DNA of 64,000 nt from the NCBI GenBank assembly GCA_026707225.1, contig JAPOXG010000025.1, positions 62,001 through 126,000 of the forward strand, in the 5' to 3' direction. This DNA comes from Chloroflexota bacterium (GTDB lineage Bacteria; Chloroflexota; Anaerolineae; Aggregatilineales; Phototrophicaceae). Below, in pieces: positions 44,900 to 52,797 of the stretch; the stretch's first letter is position 1, and each line of letters starts with the position of its first letter. Below the pieces are notes generated by a model. The model saw nothing but the letters and a program-made list of their open reading frames with translations. It did no database searches and was not told the DNA's origin. The position numbers and the translations under genes are program-made.

Positions 44900-45586
44900 A
44901 TGACCGAAAGATTTTTCCGCGAAGGTGAAGAACGGTACGGGCTGGGCGAAATCTGCAGCGCCCTGCGCGAAGACCTTGAGCGCCGCAACGCCGCTCGCGA
45001 CCAGGCGATTGTGCTCTCTCGCCAGCTCATCCGCCATTGTTCGGAGAGCATCCGCGCAATCCACCGGCGAGATTGGGACGGCGCCGACGCCAAGCTGGAA
45101 GAGGTCACCGCCGGCGCCGCCGAGCTGAAATCAGTGGTCAGCGACTATCCTGATCTTTATCACACCGGCTACACCCAAGATGCGCTGAAAGAAGTCGCCG
45201 AAGCCTTCATCACCCGCGCAATCATCGCCGGGCAAGCGCTGCCCTCCGCCGCCGACCTTGACATCGAAAGCTCGACCTACCTCAAAGGCTTGGGCGAAGC
45301 CGCCACCGAATTGCGCCGATTCATTCTCGACATCATGCGGCGAGACGAAGATCACAGCGTCGAAGCCGAGCGCCTGCTCACGGTCATGGACGCTATCTAC
45401 GACCAGTTGGTCACCTTTGATTTCCCCGACGCGCTCACCCGTGGCTTGCGCCGGCAGACGGATGTCGTGCGTGGCGTGCTCGAGCGCACCAGAGGCGACC
45501 TGACCCAAAGCCTGCGCCAGCAAAAGCTGCAAGACGCGCTCAATCGCATCGAAAGCCAGGTAGATGCGGCCAGCGAAAGCGAGTGA
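44900..45586 (+). CDS. Translin-family protein
   Basis: 228 residues from the ATG at 44900 with GAGGA upstream. All-helical: GLGEICSALREDLERRNAARD, SRQLIRHCSESIRAIHRRDW, then a long central region (YQDALKEVAEAFI-like, LGEAATELRRFILDIMRRDED) and FDFPDALTRGLRRQTDVVRGV, matching translin/TRAX architecture. Eukaryotic translin-TRAX (C3PO) is an RNase; bacterial members have unclear function but keep the acidic residues (here E and D in the TELRRFILDIMRRDED helix). Confidence 0.75.
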   Translation: MTERFFREGEERYGLGEICSALREDLERRNAARDQAIVLSRQLIRHCSESIRAIHRRDWDGADAKLEEVTAGAAELKSVVSDYPDLYHTGYTQDALKEVAEAFITRAIIAGQALPSAADLDIESSTYLKGLGEAATELRRFILDIMRRDEDHSVEAERLLTVMDAIYDQLVTFDFPDALTRGLRRQTDVVRGVLERTRGDLTQSLRQQKLQDALNRIESQVDAASESE

Positions 45587-45610
45587 AGAGGGGGCTGAGG
45601 AGCGTCTCCC

Positions 45611-46495
45611 CTAACTTTTCGGTGTCCACTCGATCAAGGCGCCGGCCACCCAGGTCGGCTTCGGCTGGTCGTAAAGCTCGGAAGCGTCTGTGTAGCTGAT
45701 ATCCAAGACCGCGCCCGACATGGGACCGCGAAGATAGCGATACACTTGCCCAGTGTCGCGCGCATCGCTCTTCGCTTCGACGCAGTGCTGGTTGTACCCC
45801 CAATAGTCGCCTTGCTCAAGCAGGCTGATGCCGCTTTCGATAACCGACCGCGCATGCGCCAAGCCCTCCTCATCGTGATCGTAGGTTTCTTCCGGCGCGT
45901 CTCCGTAGCCGATGCCGTGATGAAAGGGATCAGCCGTTGAAACGACGGCGGCGCCTTCCATCAGCCGCGCCAGCTCGTCGATGCCGGGCAGGTCCTGCGG
46001 CCTGCCGCCCGCCAAATAGGGATAGCGCTCATAGACCGGCGGCGCCTCGTCTTCGGTGATGCCGCGCCTCTTCAGCTCCGCGCGCCAGAAGTGACGCCAG
46101 CTGATCAGGGCATGGTCGCCCCGCCATTCTTGCCGCCCGCCGATGCCCGGCCCCTGGATGCCCCAGAATTTGAAAGCGGCCGGGTCGTCGCCCGCCGCGA
46201 CCGCCACGCGCGCCGCTTCCATCGCCGGCGTAAAGGCGTGGAGGACGCTAAGCGCGACCACTTTGTCCGCGCCACTGTCGAGCGCCGCCTGCGCGCAAGC
46301 TGCGATCTGATATCCGCAATCGTGGACGCTTGCATGCGGGAAGATAAGAATGCCGCCCGCGCGTAATGTGTTCGCCAGCTTCCATTCTCGCCCTCTGTCC
46401 AGATGCTCCAGCGTGCCTCGCTCGCCCAGTTCGGCATGTTCGCGGGCGTAAAGCGCGTGTATTTTCTTCTGCAAGGCATCACGATTCAGTTCCAT
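45611..46495 (-). CDS. MEMO-like (AmmeMemoRadiSam system B) domain protein
   Basis: 294 residues. The motif FPHASVHDCGYQIA parallels the PHAGYxxSG start of MEMO proteins, VVALSVLHAF the P-S-H region, and VVSTADPFHHGIGYG the S-S-D-x-S-H-Y-G region. Some metal-site His residues differ from canonical MEMO1. Related dioxygenase-like folds are non-haem iron enzymes. Function unknown; no AMMECR1 or radical SAM partner is nearby. Confidence 0.6.
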   Translation of the reverse strand: MELNRDALQKKIHALYAREHAELGERGTLEHLDRGREWKLANTLRAGGILIFPHASVHDCGYQIAACAQAALDSGADKVVALSVLHAFTPAMEAARVAVAAGDDPAAFKFWGIQGPGIGGRQEWRGDHALISWRHFWRAELKRRGITEDEAPPVYERYPYLAGGRPQDLPGIDELARLMEGAAVVSTADPFHHGIGYGDAPEETYDHDEEGLAHARSVIESGISLLEQGDYWGYNQHCVEAKSDARDTGQVYRYLRGPMSGAVLDISYTDASELYDQPKPTWVAGALIEWTPKS

Positions 46496-46575
46496 AATTC
46501 TTCGTCTCAGGCAAAAGGTCAGTCCGTCACTTTGTAGTGTATCGGTCAGCCGCCGTCAACTCAACAGATTCAGCC

Positions 46576-46603
46576 TTGACCGCAGCGGCGAATTCCCTAT
46601 AAT
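46576..46603 (+). promoter_or_regulatory. Promoter for rplJ-rplL
   Basis: TTGACC (46576-46581) and a consensus TATAAT (46598-46603), 16 bp apart. It lies about 210 bp upstream of the rplJ start, leaving room for the L10 leader. Confidence 0.65.
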
Positions 46604-46639
46604 GCTGCCTCGGCTATCATATGCATAGCGACGCAAACC

Positions 46640-46720
46640 GCAGACAGCAGGTGGGCAAAGGCCCTTAATTCCCTGCCGAGGGACGCGCCGAGTTCATCGT
46701 GTATGTCCGCATGATCAACT
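46640..46720 (+). ncRNA. Ribosomal protein L10 leader
   Basis: The untranslated region has the conserved L10-leader core AGACAGCAGGTGGG and, after a pairing segment, CTTAATTCCCTGCCGAGG. L10(L12)4 binds this structure to repress its own operon. Borders are approximate because I cannot fold it computationally. Confidence 0.7.
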
Positions 46721-46724
46721 GATT

Positions 46725-46759
46725 GGGCGACCTCGCATCTCGGGTCGCTCATTTGTTTT
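46725..46759 (+). terminator. Attenuator hairpin downstream of the L10 leader
   Basis: Stem GGGCGACC (46725-46732) with GGTCGCTC (46743-46750), followed by ATTTGTTTT. Positioned between the leader and rplJ, it could stop transcription when L10 is in excess. Confidence 0.55.
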
Positions 46760-46819
46760 AGCCGCCGCTGCCACGCGCGCGAAAACGCGACCGCGGGGCG
46801 AACAGGAAAGGAGCGTCGC

Positions 46820-47371
46820 TTGCCGATATCAAGAGAGCGCAAGGGTGAACTTGTCAGCAGCTATGTCGATATGCTGAAGGAGTGCGACGGCTTCATCATC
46901 GTGAAGACGCAAGGCTTGAGCGTGTCGCAAATACAAGGGCTGCGGAACACCATTCGCGAGCAGAACGGTCAATATATCGTGGCCAAGAACACGCTGATGC
47001 GAAAAGCGCTGGAGACAGCCAACTGGATCGTGCCGGATGACCTGCTGGTTGGTCCTGTTGCGATCATCTTCGGGCGAGACAATATGCCCGGCGTCTCCAA
47101 AGCCTTGCTGAAGCACATCGAAGACCAGGAATTCGCCGAGAAGATGCAGGTTACGGGCGGCATCATGACCGGCGATCTGCTGGATGCCCAGCAAGTTGAC
47201 GCCATTTCGAAGCTGCCGACGCTCGATGAATTGCGCGCGCAGCTGGCGGGCCTGGTGATTTCGCCAGCGCAGGGCGTCGTCAATGCGCTGCATCAAGCGA
47301 CCGGCGGCGTCGTCAACGTCTTGCAAGCCTACCTGGACAAAAACGAAGAAACCGCTGGCGCCAGCGCTTGA
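46820..47371 (+). CDS. rplJ: 50S ribosomal protein L10
   Basis: 183 residues. Starts at TTG 46820 (PISRERKGELVSSYVDML) with AAAGGAG 7 nt before. Family signatures: FIIVKTQGLSVSQIQGLRNT, YIVAKNTLMRKALE, GPVAIIFGRD and the C-terminal L12-binding helix region (QGVVNALHQATGGVVNVL). It forms the stalk base and autoregulates through the leader. rplK and rplA are not upstream. Confidence 0.95.
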   Translation: MPISRERKGELVSSYVDMLKECDGFIIVKTQGLSVSQIQGLRNTIREQNGQYIVAKNTLMRKALETANWIVPDDLLVGPVAIIFGRDNMPGVSKALLKHIEDQEFAEKMQVTGGIMTGDLLDAQQVDAISKLPTLDELRAQLAGLVISPAQGVVNALHQATGGVVNVLQAYLDKNEETAGASA

Positions 47372-47452
47372 TCTTACTGAACGCATAATCGAGCGGCGCC
47401 ATCGCCAGACGGACGCGCAGCTCATGATGAATACCTCAAGAAAGGGAGAACA

Positions 47453-47842
47453 ATGGCTGACCTGGACAAATTGGTAGAGGACCTCAGCGCTTTGACCATC
47501 CTCGAAGCGGCTGACCTGAAGACAAAGCTGGAAGAGGCTTGGGGCGTCGAAGCGGCTGCCGGCGGCGGCATGATGATGATGGCGCCCGGCGCTGCTGGCG
47601 CTGTCGCCGATGCCGAGCCCGAAGAAGAAAAGACCGAATTCGACCTGGTGCTCAAGGAAATCGGACCCAAGAAGATCAACGTCATCAAGGCGATCCGCGG
47701 CATCACGCCGCTCGGCTTGAAAGAGGCGAAGGAACTGGTCGAATCGGCTCCGGCAACCGTGCTGGAGGAAGTCAGCAAAGACCTGGCTGAAGACGGTAAA
47801 TCCAAGCTGGAAGAAGCCGGCGCCGTTGTTGAGCTCAAGTAG
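47453..47842 (+). CDS. rplL: 50S ribosomal protein L7/L12
   Basis: 129 residues. N-terminal dimerisation helix ([20 protein letters not shown]), an Ala/Gly/Met hinge ([17 protein letters not shown]) and the C-terminal domain [20 protein letters not shown] and [13 protein letters not shown]. Multiple copies form the ribosomal stalk and recruit translation GTPases. GGGAG precedes the ATG. Last gene of the rplJL operon, followed by a terminator. Confidence 0.97.
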   Translation: MADLDKLVEDLSALTILEAADLKTKLEEAWGVEAAAGGGMMMMAPGAAGAVADAEPEEEKTEFDLVLKEIGPKKINVIKAIRGITPLGLKEAKELVESAPATVLEEVSKDLAEDGKSKLEEAGAVVELK

Positions 47843-47900
47843 AACTGATCCACAGTCCCGCGCTAGAATTCGTCTCGCGTGCGCAGCAGTATCATCATAA

Positions 47901-47940
47901 ACGAAGCAGCTGGATCATTGCCGGCTGCTTCGTATTTTTT
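47901..47940 (+). terminator. Rho-independent terminator of rplJ-rplL
   Basis: Perfect 10-bp stem ACGAAGCAGC / GCTGCTTCGT with a 13-nt loop, then ATTTTTT. Located 58 bp after the rplL stop. Confidence 0.85.
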
Positions 47941-48087
47941 AAGTGGCTATGCTGACGCGCCATGGAAACTGCGGCAGCGCTTCAAGCAATTCCCTTGTGT
48001 GACCACGCTCCGCATTCCTCATAATCGCGCGACGCCTCGTTTTCATCTGCTATACTTATAGTAAGCGTAGAGTCCGAGCGTCCCGGT

Positions 48088-48918
48088 GTGCCAAATATAA
48101 TCTATAGTAAACTGCTCGATCCCGTCAGCGATAACATCTCGCTCATGGAATCTTTGATGCGGGCTGAATTCGGCGCGACCACCGGCGACCAGCGCGAGTG
48201 CTTCAAAAGAATCCATGCCTATTGCTGGGGCTTGCATACCCTGGTGATGGATGTCATTACATCGCTCGGCATTGAGCACGCCGCAACCCGACCGGCGGTC
48301 CTTGAGCGTTTCAACGCGCTCAACGATCCCATCAAGCAGACGCTGGGCAATCTGGCCGCCGGCTTTGATGGGGACCTGAGCGGCGCGCAGCATCAAGTCA
48401 TCGCGCACGTGAGTGATACCGTGTTATCCATCGAGCGGATGATGACCCATATCTGGCATTATTCGCTGCTGCAGCATGACATGCTCGAATATGCCAGCGA
48501 TGAGTTTGACGGCGCCGTTCTCATTCAGCGCATGAAATCCATCCTCCAGGATATGGAGCTGGAAGAACCGCCGGCGCGCTTTCTCGTCATCGGCGACGAA
48601 ACCTATATCTCCCTTGCCTTTGCCGAATTGGCGCGCAACGTCTGGCGACACAGCGGCGTCAAGACCGTGAGCATCCAAACACAAGACTTCGGATATCGCG
48701 TCGACTTCACCATTCGCGATCGTGGCCGGGGCTTTCGGCTGGCTGATAAAGCGACGGCATTCCTCCCCTTCTGGCAAGCCTCAGCGGATGACCCGGGCCT
48801 GGGGCTGGGTTTGCACTTGGCCAAAGCATTCATCGAAGGCAGCGGCGGCAAAATCGCCATCGGAAGCGCGCCAAGCCGCGGAACGCTGGTCAAAGTATCG
48901 CTTGAAGCGGTCCCTTGA
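48088..48918 (+). CDS. Soluble histidine-kinase-like ATPase, orphan
   Basis: 276 residues, without TM segments. N-terminal helical part (about 1-130) with ERMMTHIWHYSLLQHD, which may include a phosphoacceptor His, followed by an HATPase_c domain: N box ELARNVWRHSG, G1 IRDRGRGFR and G2 PGLGLGLHLAKAFIEGSGG. No response regulator is adjacent. Could be a kinase with a distant partner or a regulatory ATP-binding protein. Start GTG at 48088. Confidence 0.7.
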   Translation: MPNIIYSKLLDPVSDNISLMESLMRAEFGATTGDQRECFKRIHAYCWGLHTLVMDVITSLGIEHAATRPAVLERFNALNDPIKQTLGNLAAGFDGDLSGAQHQVIAHVSDTVLSIERMMTHIWHYSLLQHDMLEYASDEFDGAVLIQRMKSILQDMELEEPPARFLVIGDETYISLAFAELARNVWRHSGVKTVSIQTQDFGYRVDFTIRDRGRGFRLADKATAFLPFWQASADDPGLGLGLHLAKAFIEGSGGKIAIGSAPSRGTLVKVSLEAVP

Positions 48919-49054
48919 TCGCGCCCATTGCCCGCTGCGGATGCCCCCATTCATGCCCGTCAAAGGCACTGCGCTGAACCCGCCCTGATAGATTTCACCT
49001 TCACGTGTAACTGCGCTATAATCTCGCGTGGCAAACTGCACCGGGAGCGCAACA

Positions 49055-50038
49055 ATGAGCAGAGACAAGGTATTCGCCACCCGTCAAATGCCAGGGGCGA
49101 CTCTGGAACGCTTGGCGCAACATTGTGAATTGGAGATTTGGGGAGACTTCCTGCCGCCCGACTATGAGATCATCTACGACAAGATGCCCGATCTCACGGG
49201 TCTGCTTTGCCTGCTGACCGACCGCATTGATCCACCGCTGATGGACGCCGGCGCCAACCTCAAGGTAATCAGCAACATGGCGGTGGGGTTCGACAATATC
49301 GATGTCGCTGCCGCCAGCCAACGCGGCATCCCGGTTGGCAATACGCCCGGCGTCCTGAACGAAACTACCGCCGATTTCGCCTTTGCCCTGTTGATGGCGG
49401 TCGCGCGGCGCATCCCGGAAGGGCGACAATACGTCCAGGATGGCAAGTGGCGGACCTGGCATCCGACGGTTTTGGCCGGGCAAGACGTCTTTGGCGCCAC
49501 CTTGGGCATTGTCGGCAGCGGGAGAATCGGCGCCGCCGTCGCCCGCCGCGCCAAAGGCTTCAACATGCGCCTCCTGGTCAACAGCCTGGAAACTGAAGAA
49601 GAAATCCGCCAGCTCGGCGGGGAGAAAGTCAGCCTGGACGATTTGCTGGCGCAGAGCGACTTCGTCAGCATGCACGTGCCGCTCACCGACGAGACGCATC
49701 ACATGATCAGCGAGCGCGAGCTGGCGCTGATGAAGTCGACGGCGATCTTGATCAATACCGCGCGCGGCAGCGTGCTCGATCCAAAGGCGCTCTTCGCCGC
49801 CTTGCGTGACGGCCAAATCCTGGCCGCCGGGCTTGACGTCACCGATCCCGAACCGATCGCGCTGGATGACCCGCTGCTGACCCTGGACAATTGCCTGATC
49901 GTGCCCCATATCGCCAGCGCCAGCGTCGCCACGCGGACTAAAATGGCGGAGATGGCGGTGGACAATGTGATCGCCGGTCTCCGTGGCGAGCGGCTGCCCA
50001 CCTGCGCCAACCCGGAGGTCTACGAGCGGAGCGAATAG
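49055..50038 (+). CDS. D-glycerate / glyoxylate-hydroxypyruvate reductase family dehydrogenase
   Basis: 327 residues from the ATG at 49055 with GGGAG before it. D-2-hydroxyacid dehydrogenase: substrate loop [21 protein letters not shown] motif [19 protein letters not shown], Arg in [11 protein letters not shown], Glu in LDVTDPEP and His in VPHIASAS. The pattern is closest to glyoxylate/hydroxypyruvate reductases. Reduces glyoxylate or hydroxypyruvate, or runs in reverse. Confidence 0.9.
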   Translation: MSRDKVFATRQMPGATLERLAQHCELEIWGDFLPPDYEIIYDKMPDLTGLLCLLTDRIDPPLMDAGANLKVISNMAVGFDNIDVAAASQRGIPVGNTPGVLNETTADFAFALLMAVARRIPEGRQYVQDGKWRTWHPTVLAGQDVFGATLGIVGSGRIGAAVARRAKGFNMRLLVNSLETEEEIRQLGGEKVSLDDLLAQSDFVSMHVPLTDETHHMISERELALMKSTAILINTARGSVLDPKALFAALRDGQILAAGLDVTDPEPIALDDPLLTLDNCLIVPHIASASVATRTKMAEMAVDNVIAGLRGERLPTCANPEVYERSE

Positions 50039-50121
50039 ACGCGTACACCGTCATGCGCGCAAGTGTGATTGATCTCCACCCCGGCGATTCCGTCCTGCGT
50101 TGACATCAGAATGCGCCCCAT
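50020..50121 (-). CDS. Short ORF, possibly a truncated UPF0145/YbjQ-like remnant
   Basis: 33 codons from an ATG at 50121, preceded by a consensus AGGAGG 7 nt away. The peptide begins [17 protein letters not shown], similar to the N terminus of YbjQ/UPF0145 proteins (I-x-T-T-x-x-I-x-G-x-E-I), which are about 105 residues, but stops early. It overlaps antisense the 3' end of the dehydrogenase. Too short for the ORF track. Either a small protein or the stump of a lost gene. Confidence 0.3.
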   Translation of the reverse strand: MGRILMSTQDGIAGVEINHTCAHDGVRVYSLRS

Positions 50122-50459
50122 GGTCCGGCCTCCTATTGTTGATGATTGACATTCGCGCTAGATTGTATCAGAATGGTTGAAATTACATGTCTCGATGAAG
50201 GATGTCTGAGGTCATCTTAAGGCACGTAGACATTGAGTCGCGCGGCTTGAGCGAATGCGGCGCTTTAGCAAATTTGTGCATCTAACGGATTTCTTATAGA
50301 ATACGAATAAATTGGGTTGCAGATGAATCACTGCGCGTCCTGTCCTGTGGGCAGGGCGTTTCATCTAATGGAAGCGTTTCCGTCAGTTTAGGCGCTAGCT
50401 AAGACCTAAGGCACTGGCCGCCGTATAGACGGGTGACTGCATTTCGAAAGGAAGATCAC
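50122..50459. other. Leader/promoter region of greA
   Basis: 338 bp without a gene on the plus strand. Holds the candidate greA promoter and, about 30 nt after it, a GC-rich hairpin (CGTCCTGTCC pairing with GGCAGGGCG) of unknown role. Confidence 0.4.
50274..50302 (+). promoter_or_regulatory. Candidate greA promoter
   Basis: TTGTGC (50274-50279) and TAGAAT (50297-50302) with 17-bp spacing; -10 matches 5/6, -35 only 3/6. It would give a leader of about 150 nt. Confidence 0.4.
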
Positions 50460-50948
50460 ATGGTTGAACGACGCATTCAATTGACGCGGCAAGGCTACCA
50501 GAAGCTGCAGCGTGAGCTCAACATTCTTACCAGCGAAGAAAACTCGAAAGTCGCCGAAATGCTCGCCGAAGCGCGCGAAGACGATCAGGGTGAAGAGGCG
50601 GTTTTCTTCGACGCGATGGTATCCAAAGAACGACTGGACGAACGCGTGTCCCATTTGCAGAATGTGCTGGCGCGCGCCGAGATCATCGATGCTGACGAAG
50701 ACCCAAACACCATTACAGCGGGCAATCGCGTGACCGTCTACGACTCGGCTGAAAAGGAAGAGTTCACGCTGGACCTGCTGGATCACGAAGAAATCACGCA
50801 CGGACGGCGCGGCGTTTCGCTGGATTCGCCGGTTGGACAGGCGCTCCTGGGCCAGAAAGTGGGCGCCCGCGTGAAGGTGGAAGTGCCTGACGGGCTGGTC
50901 ACTTACAAGGTGCGCAAGATTGAAATGATCCCGGACGGCGCCAACTGA
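50460..50948 (+). CDS. greA: Transcription elongation factor GreA
   Basis: 162 residues from the ATG at 50460 with AAAGGAAG upstream. The N-terminal coiled coil carries acidic tip residues (AREDDQGEEAVFFDAM; Asp and Glu present, although the usual L-x-E-N-A-E-Y reads QGEEAVF). The C-terminal FKBP-like domain has NRVTVYDSAEKEEFTL and GRRGVSLDSPVGQALLGQKVG. Rescues backtracked RNA polymerase by stimulating transcript cleavage. Followed by a terminator. Confidence 0.9.
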   Translation: MVERRIQLTRQGYQKLQRELNILTSEENSKVAEMLAEAREDDQGEEAVFFDAMVSKERLDERVSHLQNVLARAEIIDADEDPNTITAGNRVTVYDSAEKEEFTLDLLDHEEITHGRRGVSLDSPVGQALLGQKVGARVKVEVPDGLVTYKVRKIEMIPDGAN

Positions 50949-50972
50949 CGGCAAGCCCGCTAAATCGAATCG

Positions 50973-51001
50973 GGGATACTGCCGGTCAGTATCCCTTTTT
51001 G
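50973..51001 (+). terminator. Rho-independent terminator of greA
   Basis: Stem GGGATACTG / CAGTATCCC with loop CCGGT and a TTTTT tail, 25 bp after the stop. Confidence 0.85.
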
Positions 51002-51052
51002 TTTACATTCGGGATCCAAATTGCTTAAGTGAGCCGGGTCCCGCTGACCGCG

Positions 51053-51613
51053 CTAGGCCTTTTGCGGCAGCTCATCGAGATAATCGAGCACGGATCGCAG
51101 CAAATAAGGAGTGAGCGCGAGCGTCGCCGTGGCTATCTCAGGCTCGCTGCGCGCCCGATTCTCCGCATCGTCCAACAGTTGAATCAAAGCGTCAGTGACC
51201 AGGGTCATCCAGCCGATGGTCTCAATCATGACGCTGCTCAAGAGCTTGGGATCGCGCTGCGCGTTCAGCACCAGCCAGGACGCCGCCTCCATCATGGGCA
51301 TCATCGCCATCATCGAGGCGGACAGACAGAGCATCATCACCTGCTGCGTCTCGGCTGGCAAGTCGGCCAGCGCCGTCTCGGCTTGGACGCGCTGCGCCAG
51401 ACGCGCCATTATTGTGGCCGCCAGACGCGCCGGCGCTCGCTGCTGCGGCGCCCGCTTAAGCAAACTGTCCACCCGCTGCAAGCGATCGTATTCCCGCGCG
51501 GCCGATCGATCGCTGCCCAAAATGTCGACCAGCTTACGCGCCATGTCCTCGGAAAGCTGTCCATCGATGGCGTCTTGCATCAGCTGCTGCCGCGGGTCTC
51601 GCTTTAGGGACAT
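51053..51613 (-). CDS. Putative anti-sigma factor, membrane protein
   Basis: 186 residues from the ATG at 51613 with AAAGGAAG upstream. The N-terminal part (about 1-80) is helical with DAIDGQLSEDMARKLVDIL, resembling anti-sigma N-terminal domains but without the H-x3-C-x2-C zinc motif. Then hydrophobic segments rich in Met (LCLSASMMAMMPMMEAASWL; MIETIGWMTLVTDALIQLL). It starts one base after the TGA of the ECF sigma gene, which suggests that it binds that sigma factor. The function is inferred from position. Confidence 0.6.
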   Translation of the reverse strand: MSLKRDPRQQLMQDAIDGQLSEDMARKLVDILGSDRSAAREYDRLQRVDSLLKRAPQQRAPARLAATIMARLAQRVQAETALADLPAETQQVMMLCLSASMMAMMPMMEAASWLVLNAQRDPKLLSSVMIETIGWMTLVTDALIQLLDDAENRARSEPEIATATLALTPYLLRSVLDYLDELPQKA

Positions 51614-51614
51614 T

Positions 51615-52232
51615 TCATCTTCCTTTCGGCAGCGGATCTGCCAGCCGGTCATCGCCTTCAAGGTGAATCTGTTCTACCGTTTCCATCAGCTCTGCCAGCT
51701 TTTTGCGCGCGCGATGCAGCCGGCTCTTGATGGCGCTTTCGGTCGTATCCATGAGTTCGGCGATTTCGGCGTAAGAATACTGAAACCAGTACCGATAGAT
51801 GACGGCAAGCCGGTAATGCTCATCGAGCTGCAGCAAGAGTCTCTGTATGAATGAGCTGAGCTCGCCGGCAACCGCCGCCTGCTCCGGCGTCGGATCTTTG
51901 CTGCGCAGCGCAAGCGCGGCCGCGGTCGGCTCATCGTCAAGCGACACGAGCTGCATTCGACGCTTCCGCAGACGGTCAATGCAGTGATTTGAGGCGATGG
52001 ACAGTATCCATGTCTTGAATGGGCGGGTCGTGTCGTAGCGATTCAAGTTCTTATAGACGCGCAGAAATGTTTCCTGGGTGGCGTCTTCCGCCTCGCCGCC
52101 TTCGCCCAACATGCGATAACACAGGTTGTAGACTGGATCTTGAAAGAGGTAGAGCAACTCGGCAAAGGCATCCGAGTCGCCCACTTTTGCCAACGTCACC
52201 CATTCGAGTATGACGGGATCGATTTCCGGCAC
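51615..52232 (-). CDS. ECF-type RNA polymerase sigma factor
   Basis: 205 residues. Region 2: DPVYNLCYRMLGEGGEAEDA and TQETFLRVYKNLNRYD, W-I-L-S-I-A-S-N-H-C-I-D-R-L-R-K-R-R; region 4: YRYWFQYSYAEIAELMDTTE and SAIKSRLHRARKKL. No extra C-terminal domain. Directs RNA polymerase to a small regulon, presumably stress-related, and is probably held by the membrane protein encoded immediately downstream. Confidence 0.93.
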   Translation of the reverse strand: MPEIDPVILEWVTLAKVGDSDAFAELLYLFQDPVYNLCYRMLGEGGEAEDATQETFLRVYKNLNRYDTTRPFKTWILSIASNHCIDRLRKRRMQLVSLDDEPTAAALALRSKDPTPEQAAVAGELSSFIQRLLLQLDEHYRLAVIYRYWFQYSYAEIAELMDTTESAIKSRLHRARKKLAELMETVEQIHLEGDDRLADPLPKGR

Positions 52233-52378
52233 GTTTTATCCCTGCCCCACCAACGGCGATCGGGAGCCGGCGCCTTTGCCAGACCAGGTCCGCTTGCGCA
52301 GGCGGTCGCTCCTCAAGTTAGATTATGCCGCAGGACCAGCCAGCGTTTAAGCAAGAAAACCGTAAGATCGGCGCTGAT

Positions 52379-52756
52379 TCAGGCATTGATGAGTAGCACG
52401 GCGGTCGCGATATTGGTCGCCAGCGGCACATTATGCACATTGCAGATTCGAAGCAGGCTTTGGATGTCGGGATCATGCGGATGTTTGCCCAGCGGATCGA
52501 GGAAGAAAAACACGGCGTTCACGCGCCCTTCCGCCACTGAGCTCGCGATTTGCGCGTCGCCGCCATAAGGTCCGGAAAGCATGCAGCGCACGTCGAGGCC
52601 CGTCTTCTCCCGTATCAGCGCGCCCGTCGTTTGAGTCGCCACCAGATCAAAATCGCGCAGGCGCTCCTTATGGTCCATCACAAATGCGACCATGTCGGCT
52701 TTCTTGCCATCATGGGAGATAAGAGCGAGCGTCTTTTTTGCCGGCGGTTCTGTCAT
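52379..52756 (-). CDS. mgsA: Methylglyoxal synthase
   Basis: 125 residues. ISHDGKKADMVAFV, TQTTGALI-REKTGLDV, LSGPYGGDAQIASSVAEG and FFLDPLGKHPHDPDIQSLLR are the MgsA signatures, with the catalytic Asp in GGDAQIA. Converts dihydroxyacetone phosphate to methylglyoxal and phosphate, a bypass relieving sugar-phosphate build-up. Monocistronic as far as visible; a 42-bp gap separates it from the GT4 gene. Confidence 0.95.
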   Translation of the reverse strand: MTEPPAKKTLALISHDGKKADMVAFVMDHKERLRDFDLVATQTTGALIREKTGLDVRCMLSGPYGGDAQIASSVAEGRVNAVFFFLDPLGKHPHDPDIQSLLRICNVHNVPLATNIATAVLLINA

Positions 52757-52797
52757 ATCGTTATGGTCTCATTCCGCGAGTACGAGTCCCCGCCAAG

